This document shows, in pieces, positions 1 to 13,824 of a stretch of DNA of 64,000 nt. The stretch covers positions 1,302,501-1,366,500 of the forward strand of contig JADEYG010000012.1 in NCBI GenBank assembly GCA_016906335.1, written 5' to 3'. The notes under the pieces are model-generated. The model saw only the letters and a list, made by a program, of their open reading frames with translations, was not told the origin of the DNA and made no database searches. Source of the DNA: Novakomyces olei (Eukaryota > Ascomycota > Novakomycetes > Novakomycetales > Novakomycetaceae). The position numbers and the translations under genes were made by a program. Within the stretch, counting starts at the first letter, position 1. The number at the start of each line of letters is the position of its first letter.

Positions 1-354
1 AGTTTGCCGACGTAGCGCTTTATTAAAGCCGATTGGCAAGGTGAAGCTAAATTTCAAAGCCACAAGAAAGTCTAGCAAAGGCGAATAAAAGTTGCGATAC
101 AGTGTCGGCCGAGGTCAAGTGGGGGCCAAAATAAGAGACAGTAATTATATTGCTAATAAAGCATATCAAATCTTGAATTGATCCAATTAATATCCGAATT
201 GAAATAAAACAGGTTTTTTATTATCTTAGTTCACTGATAAGATCTTGCAAAGTAATTCCTATTAGGGTAAAGAAGTTGATCAATGGGTGGGGGGTGTTCG
301 TACTCTAGTGCCCGAACCAGATGGCCATTATATATATATCAGGGCGTAGGTTGT
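1..354. promoter_or_regulatory. Upstream region of the UNC93-like permease
   Basis: No gene is seen here. A GATAAG site lies at 236-241 and a second GATAA core on the minus strand at 222-226; fungal GATA factors of nitrogen control bind such sites. A run of alternating T and A at 328-340 is a likely TATA element. It lies downstream of the first possible ATG (283), which favours a later start for the gene. Confidence 0.45.
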
Positions 355-1914
355 ATGGAAACGTATCGCGAACAACTAGTAATGGCGGACGTCAAACACG
401 AAAAGGTAGAAGAATCGCATTTAGGGTCAGGAGACGTTGAGAGCATCAATCTACCTGGCGAAAATGGCTTGTACGTGCCTCCGGCACCATACAAACTCGG
501 CTTTCTCAAGATCCCTCATTATCGATCAACATACACGCAAGTATTTTTGGCTGGTCTAACAAACTTGCTCGCAGTTGGTATGTAGCCGTGCTGAAGATGT
601 CCAGAAAGCTGGAGATACTCTATACGTCAAAAAAATATCAAATTTCCATTAATAAATGAAAACAACTTACTAATCTTATTAGGCATGTTTAATGTTCTTA
701 CAGGTCTAGGAGGCGCTGGACAGCTGGATCCGACCATTGCTGATGATGCAAATATAATTCTATACGCCATATTTGCCTTTTTCTCTCTGCTTTCCGGGCC
801 TTGTATAAACTATTTTGGACCTCGTTTAACGCTTTCCGTGGGGGCTATAGGGTATGCCCTTTATGGTGCTGCGTTTTGGTGTTATAATCATACACAAAAT
901 CGAGGCTTTGTTCTGTTTGCTGGTGCTGCCTGCGGAGTAGGCGCTGGTCTTTTGTGGGTCGCTTGCGGAACAATTATGATGTCTTACCCCACCGAATCGC
1001 AAAAAGGACGATTTGTTTCGGCTTTTTTCTTCCTATCGTTTTTAGGTGCAGTTATCGGTGGGATAATTCCGGTTGTGCAAAACGACAGCAATAATGCGGC
1101 CGGTAGTGTGAATGACGGAACGTACACAGCCTTGACAATTCTCATGATAGTAGCCTCTGTTGTTGCTCTTCTAGTCTGCGATCCAAATCATATTATAAGA
1201 ACTGATGGCACCAAAGTTGTTATTGAAAAGCATAATACTATGCAGCAGGAAATTATGAATGTTGGCCGCAGTTTCCAACGTGAACCTCTTATTGTATGCT
1301 TTCTTCCCTTCTCGTTTGCTGCTTTGTTCTACAGCTCGTACCAGTCAAACGATTTTAATGCGTATTATTTCAATGTTGAAGCCAGGTCCGTTAATGGGCT
1401 TTTGTATGCAATCTCACAAATGCTGGGAGCTCTCATATTTGGCATTTTGCTCGACTTCAATCGAATTGGACGTCGCAGAAGAGCTATTTGCGGTTGGATT
1501 ACAATTATTGTCGTTGTTGTTGCCATCAACACTTGTGGCTATTTTCCCATGAAACGCTCCAACCGCGCTGTAGCGTGGGATCCGCCAATGAGCATACATG
1601 GGTCCACTTCCGCAAAATATATGACTTTGTATTTCTTTTACGGCTGGCAAGATGGCATGTTTCAGACTTTTGCTTTCTGGTTGATGGGATGCTTATCAAA
1701 TGATCCCCTTGTTTTGTCCATGTACTCAGGGTTTTTTAAAGTCTTTGGAGCAGTCGGAGCTTGTGTGGCGTTTGCCATGGACTCCAAACACATTGCATAC
1801 GATGCCATGTTTGGATCATATTATGCGGTTTTGTTGTTTGGTGCATTGCTCCTTGGGCCGCTTATTTTGTTGCGTGTCAAGGACACTTTAAAGACAGAAG
1901 GTCAGCGTTATTAG
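355..1914 (+). CDS. UNC93-like (DUF895) MFS membrane transporter
   Basis: Two exons, 355-577 and 683-1914, join in frame within AVG|MFN. The intron (578-682) has a GTATGT donor, a TTACTAAT branch site and a TTAG acceptor. The product is about 484 residues with roughly 11-12 hydrophobic segments. Segments such as FLAGLTNLLAVGMFNVLTGL and GVGAGLLWVACGTIMMSYPT are typical of the fungal UNC93-like/DUF895 branch of the MFS, whose substrates are mostly unknown. The start is uncertain: ATGs at 283, 355 and 382 are in frame. 283 lies before the TATA-like run, so 355 or 382 is more likely. Nothing looks broken. The next gene converges on it. Confidence 0.85.
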
Positions 1915-2445
1915 TGAGAAAAATTTGCACGAGATATTGTTTTCAAAGCTTCTAGCTCGCTGCTCTAATGCGTTGAGCAATCTGTCTTTTTTCTTTCCAA
2001 AAATAATCAAATGATCAACTGCCTAGTTGGACTCGCTATTTCTGGTAGACCGTAAAAATTTAAAAATGATGAGAGGGTGATGTCACTTATCAATTTGTGT
2101 ATCACAGTTGTTGAGACGCTTTAAATTTACATTGCCATTTCAATTGAATTTTCAAACCTTAGCGTCCACTAAGCCAAGTTTCAGCTGCTACTTTAATCTC
2201 TTTAGTTCGCAATGGTATGCATCAATCATAAAAATCGGCTCTCAATGAGGCTCATTATCTGGCTGAAATGAATCTGGTAGCTCCTGCCTTCAAGACCCTT
2301 GTTCATAAAAGAAATTAAGTCATTAACCCTAACACGACATCCCACCTAAAAAGTTACGTATACAATTTTACAATCTTTGAGTCTAATTTGCGCAAAATAC
2401 TAGAATTCCACCGCGAAATAAATCACTGGCATTTTTTTAATTATT
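1915..2445. other. Convergent intergenic region, no gene seen
   Basis: This 0.5 kb separates two convergent genes and should hold both 3' untranslated regions. It is AT-rich. A single short telomere-like stretch (TTAACCCTAAC) lies near 2324. No RNA gene or repeat was recognised. Confidence 0.5.
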
Positions 2446-4188
2446 TTAAATTGCGTATCTAAACTCCTTGTTCTGGCGGTCTGTAAGATCAAGAAATTCG
2501 TGATTCTTTTCCACAACATAAGCATCTCCAAGAGCATCTCTCTCGCGGTCACGTTTTTTGTTTTCTCGGATAGCCAACCACCTAATAATGCACAGATCAA
2601 TGGTAATAAGTACATAAATAATGCAAATTGCAATTTTGGCCGGAAGATAACGAGGCGAATCTCTGGCTTGAAACGTTTGGGGCGAAATAATATTGCCCAC
2701 AGTGTAAGCAATAGTGTTTATACAAGTCATTGTAATCTTTTTTGTAGAACCGCCAACGTTACTACTCAACAGCCCCAGAATTACAGTCCAGCCAATGGGA
2801 ATACCGCCAGACAGGAAATAGCCTACGAGTGCGGGAGCATTGTTTGTGGTTGCCATGAGAATAGCACCGACAATAGATGGAATATGCCCCAAGATGCACC
2901 ATAGCAACCTTTGCTGCGTCTTGATACCGACCCAAGTCAGGGTAATAAGCACAATGGCTTCGTAAGCACCCAATGGTGTCACGAGCAAAAGACTTCGAGT
3001 AAAAGAAAATCCCATACCTGTAACAAGAATGTTTCCAAAACTCGTAGCAATAGAATTAGGAATATTTGCGGTAAAAGTCCAAAAGGCATAGAGCCAGGTA
3101 TTGGGGTCACGAAGTGCTTCGTAAAATTGATCCCATTTGAAAATGTTTGAACCAATTCCTTGCTCATTCGTGCGAATTCTTTCGGCGTGCAATGCTTTTT
3201 CTTCAGCAGATAAAAAGCGTGCATGCAAGGGTGAATCAGGTAGGAAAAAAAAGAAAGTAATTCCCACAACTATGGTCAAAAGACCTAAAAACAAGTAAAT
3301 AACCTGCCAGCCTTTCAGTTGTGCAGTTGGATCACGTCCGACATGAGTGGCAATTCCATACGCTACGTATCCACCGAACATCTAGGGAATTAGATTGGAA
3401 AGTAAAAAGAACGTTAAATATCTTAAAAGCTATTATTTTGTTATACGTATAACGTACTTGAGCAAATCCGCACATACTGAACCATATACCCGTTCTTGAG
3501 GATATTTCTTTGTCCTTGCGATACCATTGAGATGTGAAAAGCACCCATGCCGGTACTATGGCAGCTTCTGCGCAGCCAAGGAGCTAACGTTAGTTATACG
3601 TAATGATAAAAATTTCTAAAAAAGGTTAAAAAAAGAGGGAAAAAGCAAATTTTTAAATGAATAGCTTTTAAAACGTACAGCTCTGCAGACCATAAGTCCT
3701 GCAAAGTTATGACAGGCAGCCATGCATGTCAAAATGGCTCCCCAAATGACGATGTTGGTCGCAACATATTTGGCCAAAGGGAAAAGCTGAAGCAATCGCA
3801 TTGTTGGGAATGTGAAAGCAAGTTGACCAAAGAAAAATATACTCGCGACCCAGCTGAACTGGTTGCCCTTTAGATGAGTGGCTTGTCTCATCCCCATTAC
3901 GCTTCCGTAAGAAATAGCAATTTTGTCTAAGTATTGCAAGAAATACACAATGCAAATAAGCGGCATAATGTTAAAATCTATTTTCTGCACAAGTCTTTTA
4001 TTCTCAGCAGAGTCTAGGTTGACAGGTTTATCTGAAGCCTCCAAGAGTGCTAACGCACGATCACCTCTAGGGTCGTGTGCTGCATCGTGCACGCGCACTT
4101 TAGTCTTTTCTGCCGAGACATCGTCAGTGTCTGAACATGTCGGGCCTCTAGATACTTTGTATTGCAAAGATTCTTCGTCTTTTGCCAT
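2446..4188 (-). CDS. Allantoate permease-family (Dal5-like) MFS transporter
   Basis: Three exons on the minus strand, 4188-3679, 3583-3458 and 3381-2446, are joined by phase-0 introns with GTACGT donors and TTAG/CTAG acceptors. The product is about 523 residues. The order is a hydrophilic N-terminus (about 65 residues), then IDFNIMPLICIVYFLQYLDK (the typical first segment of the anion:cation symporter family), MVCRALLGCAEAAIVPAW, a central loop with LPDSPLHARFL, and six more membrane segments. This family contains the allantoate/ureidosuccinate permease Dal5 and nicotinate or vitamin carriers, so the substrate is probably a small organic anion. It is a plasma-membrane protein by family. All three exons are open and no damage is visible. 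Confidence 0.88.
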
Positions 4189-4940
4189 TGTGGCTAAAAT
4201 GTTCAGACAGATCGATTACCGGATCGCTTTGTTCATCATGTTTTTCATACTTGCCTTATATAATTATATTTTTTGAGCTTCAATCCCACGCAACAAAAAT
4301 GTTTACCCAAAAATAATTGATATAATGTAAGGCGATTTATTATTGCGATATATGACGCAAATTACTTGCATTATTAGCTAAAAGGGATTTTATTGCCGGA
4401 AGAAAATAAAGCAAGACTATGAAAATTGCTCGTTTAAGGCAAAGACCAATATTCGAGTAGGGTCTAGTAAGTCGGCTTTTCTTGCTCCTTGCTGGATATA
4501 ATTATTATACTGCAGAAATAGCCAATCATACTGTTTTAAGTATGGAATAATCCCGCTTTCATGAGTCAAGTTCGCGTCATTTTGCAATTTTGTCCCGCAA
4601 CATTTGTTTTGGTGTATTTTCAGGGAGATCTGTCATTGGCTTGAAGCTAGTGATCTTTTTTGGGGATTGAATAATAGCGATCTGTACCTTTTAGAATTGA
4701 GACACCAGGATCCGAGAATTTTGCTCGTTTATGCTATATATATGATCGAATCGTGTTGCAATGATGAACAGCATTTGGCTATCTTAAGTTTTGACCCATT
4801 CTATTATATTGCTTAGGCGCTCTATACAAAGACGGGACCGTTCCTTTACGTGGGACGTCTTTTCGTTCTATCAAAAGTCCATATGTCATCATGAGTATGA
4901 ATGATGAAACAATACGAAAACGAACATCAACAACCCAATC
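4189..4940. other. Gene-free interval upstream of the Dal5-like gene
   Basis: AT-rich DNA that should carry the promoter of the minus-strand permease and the 3' end of the aldehyde dehydrogenase gene. Short open frames here lack a family match or a convincing start. No CGGCTAT motif was seen. Confidence 0.4.
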
Positions 4941-6658
<1,718 letters not shown>

Positions 6659-7382
6659 TGTCGCTGTTACTAATTCCAAATGCCCTTTTTCCTCTTGCTC
6701 TGCAAGTCTCGTGTATTCATAGTAGGCGCAACCCTCAGCTCAAATACCGCGGTCGGTCACCTTCGGCTATTTCCCCCGCATCGGCTATTCGGCTATCTCC
6801 AAATAACCGATTTCAAGCGGAGATTTAGTTCATTCAAGGGCGCACGCAAAACTGACATTAGTTGAAAAAGAAATTATAAAATTGCGGGGATGCAAAACGT
6901 CTTGGCGGCAGGTCATTGTCTCAATCCGACTTTGTGTAACGCTAGTCGTAAAACACAGTTCATAGGTAGAATTGACCAATCAAGCGTTCTGCAAAGCTTG
7001 ACTCTGTTTCATTTGTAACCCAAAAAAATTTAACGCCCCATCTTATTAGTATTGAAATCTATCACCATCAAAAGATGTGACATTCGGATCCAATGCCGAT
7101 CGACTTATCGCAAAGTCATTTAAAGATGAGATTGCAACTCGAGAAATGTTGCTCTAAATATACTTGAGAACATCAACGCAGCAAGTGGGATTACATAAAT
7201 ATACCATTCAAGTAATATGTTTAGGAAAACAATGAGCGAATAATGTATACGATTAAAAGTGAAATACTGAAAGAAACCACAGTAATACGTGGAGGCATAG
7301 AGGAAAGTAAATTGATCCCCACTTTTGTTTTAATTGTTTTAAAAGATCGTCTTAATTAAAGGACAGAGTTTACCCCACAAGC
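6659..7382. promoter_or_regulatory. Divergent promoter with three CGGCTAT motifs
   Basis: This interval lies between the aldehyde dehydrogenase and the Zn2Cys6 regulator. CGGCTAT occurs at 6764-6770, 6782-6788 and 6790-6796 within 33 bases. The same heptamer is found upstream of the alcohol dehydrogenase/dioxygenase pair, the sugar-type permease and the SDR further right. A CGG triplet core is what Zn2Cys6 proteins usually contact. That the motif is a binding site is inferred. Confidence 0.55.
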
Positions 7383-9515
7383 ATGAAGAGCCGTGCGTCG
7401 GCCGCGTGCCGCCAATGCCGTTCATCAAAAGTCAAGTGTGACGTTGCGCGTATAGGCATACCATGTTCAAGGTGTCAGAGTCGGGGAGACCACCACTGCC
7501 AGCTGATACCTTCGAAGAGAGGAACGCGGTACCGTTACAGAACAGGATCTACAGCGAGCGAAAGTAGCAGGCCCAATCCTGATACAAGAGGCAGCGCGGA
7601 AGGATTGACGCCGTCTGTGGCTACTGGAGGATCTCGATCGTCTCCTCACACGAGCAGTATGGAAAGTTTGAGCCCATCGACCTCTCCACAAACAACGTTA
7701 CGGGAGGAAAATGGTGGTAGTACGAGCTCGTCAAATTTTAGCAAACGAGGAGCGGAACCGAGTACCGCTCAGAACGATATAGGAGCGCATAATATAGTAA
7801 CAAAACAGAACCGAGTACCCGATCACAACGAGTCGCCCGAGAATGAGCAGCGAGAACGAATCTATCGCAGAAATGGTGGCGATTCTGAGGACTTGTCTTG
7901 GGGTCCTGTGTTTGAAAGTTTTCTAAAATCTCGTGGGCAAGAAGGTTCTTTTGAAAATGCTTCGATAATTTTCCTAGGGGAGCCTTTCCCTCTCTTGCAG
8001 TCCTTTGGAGAGACTCAAAATTTCGATCGCATCAGGATGCATCAAATAGTTCCACAGAATCCTACAATTTCAGAAACATCATCAGAGAACCAACCTTCAC
8101 ATCTCTCACAGGACGAAATGCGGTTCATTGCTTCGCAAGGTTGTCTTTCACGTCCATCTGCGATGTGCTTAGATGCGCTTGTATCTCGATTCATCGATAG
8201 GGTATATCCTCTATATCCGATCGTTATCCTGCGCGACTTCATTGGAGAGCACAAGTCCGGATCATTGCCGCTAATTCTAATGTACGCTATTTGTTGCGCA
8301 ACGAGCAGTTTTTGCACTGCCGAGCAAATAAATAGCCTCGGATTTGCCTCCAAAGTAGAAGCCCGAGAGATGTTTTACAAGCGGGCGAAAACCCTGTTTG
8401 ACGTCGGCTATGAGACGAACAAAGTCACGCTATTGCAGACGATAATAATGTTAACCTTCCGACCGAGTGGGCCCAGGGACACATGGACTTTTTACAACTG
8501 GATCAGTTTTGGTGTTACCTTATCCGAATCTCTGGGTATACACCGGTCGACTGCTCAAGTCAATATGCCAAACAAAACGCGCAGTTTACTAAAACGGCTT
8601 TGGTGGGTTCTCGCTCTTAGGGACGCCTTTGGAGCTGCCTTGTTTGGCAGACCGCTTCGAATTGATCAAATGCAATGTGATGCAGACGCAGTAACGCTTG
8701 AAGACTTTGTCTATGACTATGAATCTATAACCGACACTGCTCATTCACATGCTCGAATATGTGCTCATTACTTTGTTTGTGCTACGAGTCTGACAACAAT
8801 TATTCGGCCCATCTACAGTATCCACTCGTGTCCCTTCACACAATGTGGCTCAGACACAGATCCTTTTGCCCCACAAAGGGAAAACCTAAAGACCTGGCGG
8901 TGTTCAGTGCCTCCAGAATTGGACTGGGACAATAATCCAAACACTGTGTACTCTAGGATATTGTCAATCTTATTTTGTAATGCATTAATATTGGCCTATT
9001 TGCCCAGTCCAATGGCTCGGGCGCGGAAGGATACGGGAATGGCAAAAGACGGTAACTTGAATGTTCCCTATGAAATTATTCGAGATGGAGCTGAGAGTAT
9101 TTTATCGGTCACAAGCGCTATCGTTACCAGAGACGAATTGACTTTTGTGCCTCACGAGCTATTTACTGGTGTATTTTTAGCACGGGTCATTGTTCATTCA
9201 TATCCGGTTATGGCTAATGCAGATGGATCTAAATTGGTTCAATCTCAAAAGGCAATGTTTGATTTAATATTCCATCAGGTCAAGCAGTTTTGGGAACCAG
9301 CAGCTTGGATTTCCTACTTGTTCACAATGTACCCATCCTCGAATGGTGATAAAGACGGGGCTACCGAATCACGAGCTCAAGGATTTGCGCAGCAATCAAA
9401 TAACCCTGGAGCGTTTGGCGACCTACAATCTTATGTTGGGGACCTGAGTATATTCGGCCAAGACTGGCCCAGTCAGTTAGTGCTGACAAGTCTCTTTGAA
9501 GATTTTGAACAATGA
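7383..9515 (+). CDS. Zn2Cys6 transcription factor with fungal middle homology region
   Basis: Intronless, 710 residues. The binuclear zinc cluster is at residues 9-41, spaced C-x2-C-x6-C-x8-C-x2-C-x7-C (CRQCRSSKVKCD then CSRCQSRGDHHC), followed by a basic stretch. Residues 50-160 are Ser/Thr/Asn-rich and disordered. From about residue 250 to 480 there is a fungal-specific transcription factor domain (PF04082 type), with LLKRLWWVLALRDAFGAALF and GRPLRI as its signature. It is nuclear by family. Its place between aldehyde dehydrogenase, dioxygenase and alcohol dehydrogenase genes, with CGGCTAT repeats in its own promoter, suggests a pathway-specific regulator. Neither target nor inducer can be read from the sequence. 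Confidence 0.9.
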   Translation: MKSRASAACRQCRSSKVKCDVARIGIPCSRCQSRGDHHCQLIPSKRGTRYRYRTGSTASESSRPNPDTRGSAEGLTPSVATGGSRSSPHTSSMESLSPSTSPQTTLREENGGSTSSSNFSKRGAEPSTAQNDIGAHNIVTKQNRVPDHNESPENEQRERIYRRNGGDSEDLSWGPVFESFLKSRGQEGSFENASIIFLGEPFPLLQSFGETQNFDRIRMHQIVPQNPTISETSSENQPSHLSQDEMRFIASQGCLSRPSAMCLDALVSRFIDRVYPLYPIVILRDFIGEHKSGSLPLILMYAICCATSSFCTAEQINSLGFASKVEAREMFYKRAKTLFDVGYETNKVTLLQTIIMLTFRPSGPRDTWTFYNWISFGVTLSESLGIHRSTAQVNMPNKTRSLLKRLWWVLALRDAFGAALFGRPLRIDQMQCDADAVTLEDFVYDYESITDTAHSHARICAHYFVCATSLTTIIRPIYSIHSCPFTQCGSDTDPFAPQRENLKTWRCSVPPELDWDNNPNTVYSRILSILFCNALILAYLPSPMARARKDTGMAKDGNLNVPYEIIRDGAESILSVTSAIVTRDELTFVPHELFTGVFLARVIVHSYPVMANADGSKLVQSQKAMFDLIFHQVKQFWEPAAWISYLFTMYPSSNGDKDGATESRAQGFAQQSNNPGAFGDLQSYVGDLSIFGQDWPSQLVLTSLFEDFEQ

Positions 9516-9970
9516 TGGCTTGTGTCTGTCTCCCAATTGTACTTTTAGTATGTATTCATTCTACATCATTTACCTGTATTTATATTGTGTGACTTTTAAC
9601 AAGTCTCTTTTAATTTTTATTTTTTAGAACTGGTGTACAGGTCTGTTTTCAAAATCCGTATAATAATTGAGCTTGATTAAAATTGAACTTGTTCGATGCA
9701 TACTATAAAATCCTTCTCATAAAAGTAGCCAAAACAGCATCTCATCAACAAAAGAATCTCTCTGTAACAGCAAATAAAATACGAAAAATCCATACAACTG
9801 GATTTAGTTTTCGTAGATCTAATTTAATCTATTATAATATATTATTAATTTCCTATATTTCCTATCATCAAACTATAATTAATAGCTCAAAACCCAGAAG
9901 AATACAAAAAGAATGAAAGGGTGTAATTTCATGGCTTTTACGGAATGTCTGATGGCCGAGCTTTCTCAGT
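9516..9970. other. Convergent intergenic region, no gene seen
   Basis: An AT-rich spacer between the 3' ends of the regulator and the dioxygenase. Only weak short frames are present. No RNA gene or repeat was recognised. Confidence 0.4.
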
Positions 9971-11040
9971 TTATGGCAGACCTTGTCGCTTGTCTGTTTT
10001 TTCATTAAGTCCCCAGGCTGCTGAGCTGCCATCGTGTACAGTTACACGTCGCATATCTCGACGATACTTTTTAACAAAGTCTCCACCAACAGCTCTGTGC
10101 ATAGTGCATGTATTATCCCATAAGACCAAGTCTCCGACGTCATTCCACTCAATCTCAACCAAGTACTTGGGCTGAGTAGCATGGCGGTACAAAGTATCAA
10201 TCAGTTCCTGTGATTCTGCTTCATCTATACCCTCAAGGTGATGTACGTGGGCGGCAATGTAAAGGTTCATTCGTTTTGAAGCCTCGTGTTCTTGCACCAA
10301 TCGGTGACGTCCAAACGCATAATTTTTCGGGTCAATATGGGCAAAGAAGTCAGGAGCAGCGAGCTTGCGAGAGTGCCACATTGAATGGTTGGCAATATAG
10401 TCTTTCTCCAAAAGTTTCTGCTTCAGTTCCTCGGGAAGTTCAGCATATGCTGTCCTGGTATCGGCAAAAGCTGTGTGGCCGCCGTGGCCTTTGGGAGGGA
10501 GCTCGTGAACCAAAAGTAGGGAAAAGCCAGCGCGTCTTGGGTTGAAACTCGAGTCAACATGGAAAAGGTTGTTTCCCTATAAAAGTAAGCATTAACTTAA
10601 TCAAATCAAGGGTTATTTAGGCATACCCTATTGGCCTGACCACGGGGTGAGTCAGGATCCAAGAGACTACCGTCAAGCTCAACATTACTGACGTCGAAAA
10701 GCTCGTCGTATTTCAAACGGTTCTTTCGACCAGCCCCCAGGTACGGTTTGATATCGTCCAGCTCACCGAGGGCTTTACCAAACTCGATATGCTTTTCATC
10801 ATCAAGTCCAGTTTGTCGGAAGACGATGACTCCGTACTAGAGAATGTTAGATGAATGCAACACGCAAGATCAAAATTAGAACTTGTGATATACCTTAGCA
10901 ATAGCATGCCGAATTTCATCCAAGACCTCAGGAGTGAGAGACTTGCTAAAGTCAACACCACCGACTTCTGCACCAAAAGTTGGGTGAAGTTCTTTGACTT
11001 CAAGAGTCTTGTAATTAGGGACGGCTACGCTAGGCGACAT
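9971..11040 (-). CDS. TauD/TfdA-family Fe(II)/2-oxoglutarate-dependent dioxygenase
   Basis: Three exons on the minus strand (11040-10894, 10836-10627, 10576-9971), with GTATAT and GTATGC donors, give 320 residues. The metal-binding facial triad is visible: H-V-D in NLFHVDSSFNPRRAGFSLL (His125, Asp127) and a distal His in DNTCTMHRAVGGDF (about His279), followed by the 2-oxoglutarate-binding Arg region YRRDMRRVTVHD. The family couples decarboxylation of 2-oxoglutarate to hydroxylation, often starting the cleavage of sulfonates or aryloxy-acids; the substrate here is unknown. The start MSPSVAVPNYKTLEVKELHPTFGAEV-type N-terminus is normal for the family. The gene is divergent from the alcohol dehydrogenase gene, and their shared promoter has CGGCTAT motifs. 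It appears intact. Confidence 0.92.
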
Positions 11041-11533
11041 GTTGTGTTCAAAGCAGTGTTGGGAAAGGTGTCAATAAAAGTATTTTTAAAATTTTGTTTT
11101 CAAAGATCGTTTCTTCTTGCAACTGAACTGTCAACTTGCTTATCCCCATCGGAACAATGCGCCGTATTTATGCCCTTTGAGTGTTTCCTAAAACGTAATA
11201 GTAGGTTGGGTTGTGTGGGGGAAGCGTGGGATGAATGGTTCAAATAATGTATGTATAGCCGAGATTACCGAATACCTCAGAGATTAGGTAATAACCGAAT
11301 CAATTGAACTGGTTTGCCGAATTTTAAGTAATCTTGCTCAATTGTGGGGTATGCATAGGAGCATTAAACTTTGAGTGGCCGACCGCTATCTAGAAGATAG
11401 CCGATGGCCGGTTAGCGTTCAGATTTGAGCCGCAAATTGTAAATATAAGAATGGTGTACCGTGCTCGCCGAGAAATACAACTCTCAGCTCTCGCTTGTCC
11501 ATTTTTGTATCACCACTTCCAAACACTTCAATC
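11041..11533. promoter_or_regulatory. Divergent promoter of dioxygenase and alcohol dehydrogenase with CGGCTAT motifs
   Basis: CGGCTAT occurs on the minus strand at 11255-11261 and, extended to CGGCTATC, at 11396-11403. A one-mismatch copy lies at 11383-11390. This is the heptamer also found upstream of the aldehyde dehydrogenase, the sugar-type permease and the SDR. A TATA-like AAATATAA lies about 90 bases before the alcohol dehydrogenase start. Function is inferred from the shared occurrence. Confidence 0.5.
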
Positions 11534-12842
11534 ATGACCAACGCAACAACCAACGGTAACTCACACACTCACAATGCTGTCGTCTACGACAAGCCAGGAC
11601 ACATTAGCACCAGTATCAGAACGATTCCAACCCCTCTACCTGGACCGGATGAAGTCCTTATCAAGATCACACATTCTGGCATTTGTCACTCGGACTTGGC
11701 CGTTATGACTAACGCATGGGGCAACATTGCCGATGACCAAATTGGCGGTCACGAAGGTGTAGGATCCATAGTGGCTGTCGGACCAAGCAGCAGTCCTGCC
11801 AAAGTTAAAAGCAGCGACCGTGTTGGTGGTGAGTAGAGACATGTGGAATTTTCAACTGTTATCATTCCCGTCTCGTTTCGATTGTTTGATCATTATATTT
11901 TCTATTCATTTATTAAAATACCAATATTCTTACAAATAGTAAAATGGCTTTCTAGCATCTGCACAGTATGTCCTTCTTGTTTGGAAGGTCGTGATGGCTG
12001 CTGCGTGGAGGCCAAGGTCTCTGGCTTTGGCACTCCTGGAACGTTCCAGGAGTACGTTATTGCTCCCGCAAATTATGTAACACCAATCCCGGACACTGTT
12101 CCAAGCGAAATTGCCGCTCCACTTTTGTGCGGTGGTGTAACTGTTCACGCAGCTTTGCGAAAGGCAAATACTCGCCGGGGTGACACAATTGTGATCATGG
12201 GCGCTGGAGGCGGACTTGGACATTTGGCAATTCAAGTAGCAGCAAAGGGGATGGGCTTGCGCGTTATTGTAAGTTCAATATGCGTTACGAACTCTAATTG
12301 ATTTTGGATCTTGTTTTTATTGCATGCATATTTAAACTCGCAACTAATCGTAATTTTAGGCAATCGATACTGCAGAAAAGGAAGAATTCTGCAAGTCTTG
12401 CGGCGCCAAGGCCTTTCTTAGCGTTGAGACTTATGCTGCAAATCCACTGCAGTTGGCCACTGATATCAAAAAACTGACGGCAAGTGGAGTCGGTGCTACA
12501 GCAGTAATTGTGTGTGCCTCAAACAATGCTGCCTATTCTCAAGCGCTTGCTTTGTTAAAACCTGGTGGCACTCTGGTTTGCGTGGGCGTACCTAAGACTG
12601 GCGGACAGCCTATCGGTGGATCCGATCCTGCGTCTATGGTATCAAAAGAGCTGAGAATTGTCGGAAACACGGTCGGAAACAGACAAGATGCTGATTCGGT
12701 TTTGGATATGGCTTCCAAAGGCTTAGTAACGCCAAAGATAACTTTGGTCACAACTGATAAGATTGACAGCACTTTTCAATCTCTTGCAAGCGGATTGCTT
12801 CATGGTCGTGCTGTCTTGGACTTGCGTAGTCTCGCCGTATAG
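11534..12842 (+). CDS. Zinc-dependent medium-chain alcohol dehydrogenase
   Basis: Three exons, 11534-11828, 11940-12268 and 12360-12842, give 368 residues. Exon 1 has the catalytic zinc ligands in GICHSDLAVM (Cys) and GGHEGVGSIV (His). Exon 2 opens with VKWLSSICTVCPSCLEGRDGCC, the four-cysteine structural zinc loop, then APLLCGG (third catalytic ligand) and the Rossmann motif GAGGGLGHLAIQVA. This matches the Adh1-like family that interconverts alcohols and aldehydes with NAD(H). Together with the aldehyde dehydrogenase it could carry an alcohol through to an acid. An upstream in-frame ATG at 11495 is possible, but MTNATTNG at 11534 fits better. It appears intact and shares a promoter with the dioxygenase gene. 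Confidence 0.94.
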
Positions 12843-13824
12843 TAATTACAGCCTATTTTGAGCATTTTTAAATTGCCTTGCGTAACATAATATAGTCGAA
12901 ACAAGTTTTTGCCAGAGATATCTGATTAAGCGGCCTTTAGTGTATGCTTTGAGTAGCCTATATCTATAAAATTCATCAAAAATTACTAGGCATTTTGTCT
13001 GTTTCACGAACAGAGGCATACAGATCTCCAAATTAACGCTTCATTTGCTACAGCGTCTATTTTACGAGTAAAACCTAGTCGTACCAACAGTGTGCACCTG
13101 TCCGTTCTTTGCTCTGCTTTGTGCGTTTAAATATTATACTGTCAAATATAAGCATCCTGAATACTTTAGTTTTACATAAAAATTTAATAATTAAGATAAA
13201 GCAATATTGATACTACATTATTTCCAGCGCATTACCAAATTGTATTGACGCATAAGCTGGGCATTGAGCGTTGGTTTGAGCCGAGAAGCTTTGCCAAGCC
13301 TAAACTGAGGTCGATAAACTTAATCCTTCAATTCAATACCAATCGAAAATGTTGACAGAGCCCTTAAACGTCAAGATTTGACATAACCGAATGGTTTCAC
13401 ACACAATGACAAGGCTGTTCAATTTGAAATACTTCAGTTACTTTTGAGACAGTTTCCAGATTCGAATCCAGGAAAGGGATTGATGTTATTGGCTCCTTCA
13501 GAAAATATGAGGGACTCATTCCGCCTCCACATTTCATTCAGGCTAGTCTTTTCAGGGGTTCTAATGCTAAACCCTAGATTTGTGGGGAAATTAGGATCGG
13601 CTATTGAAAGTCTCGGCTATCTCATACTATCCCGCAAAATAATTCTATGCCAAAGCATAAGATTGATATTTTCGAAATAGAGGAGGCTAGGTATAAAGCA
13701 CGACGGATCCCTTCGCAATGCAGTACTACTCGTCTCAGTCTTTCTCAGCCCTTAACTGTCTTTAGTTCTTCTTCTTTTTCTAAAGGAGGAGGTATCTTTG
13801 CGTCAAGGTCGATCTCAACTAAAA
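12843..13824. promoter_or_regulatory. Long upstream region of the sugar-type permease
   Basis: A 1 kb interval without a convincing gene. CGGCTAT occurs at 13598-13604 and, as CGGCTATC, at 13614-13621, about 200 bases before the permease start. The last 100 bases are pyrimidine-rich, as is common before fungal start codons. No tRNA was found. Confidence 0.45.

Noticed and set aside
13444-13480. Sequence resembling a tRNA T-arm (AGATTCGAATCCAGG)
   Set aside because: No matching acceptor, D or anticodon arms could be folded around it.
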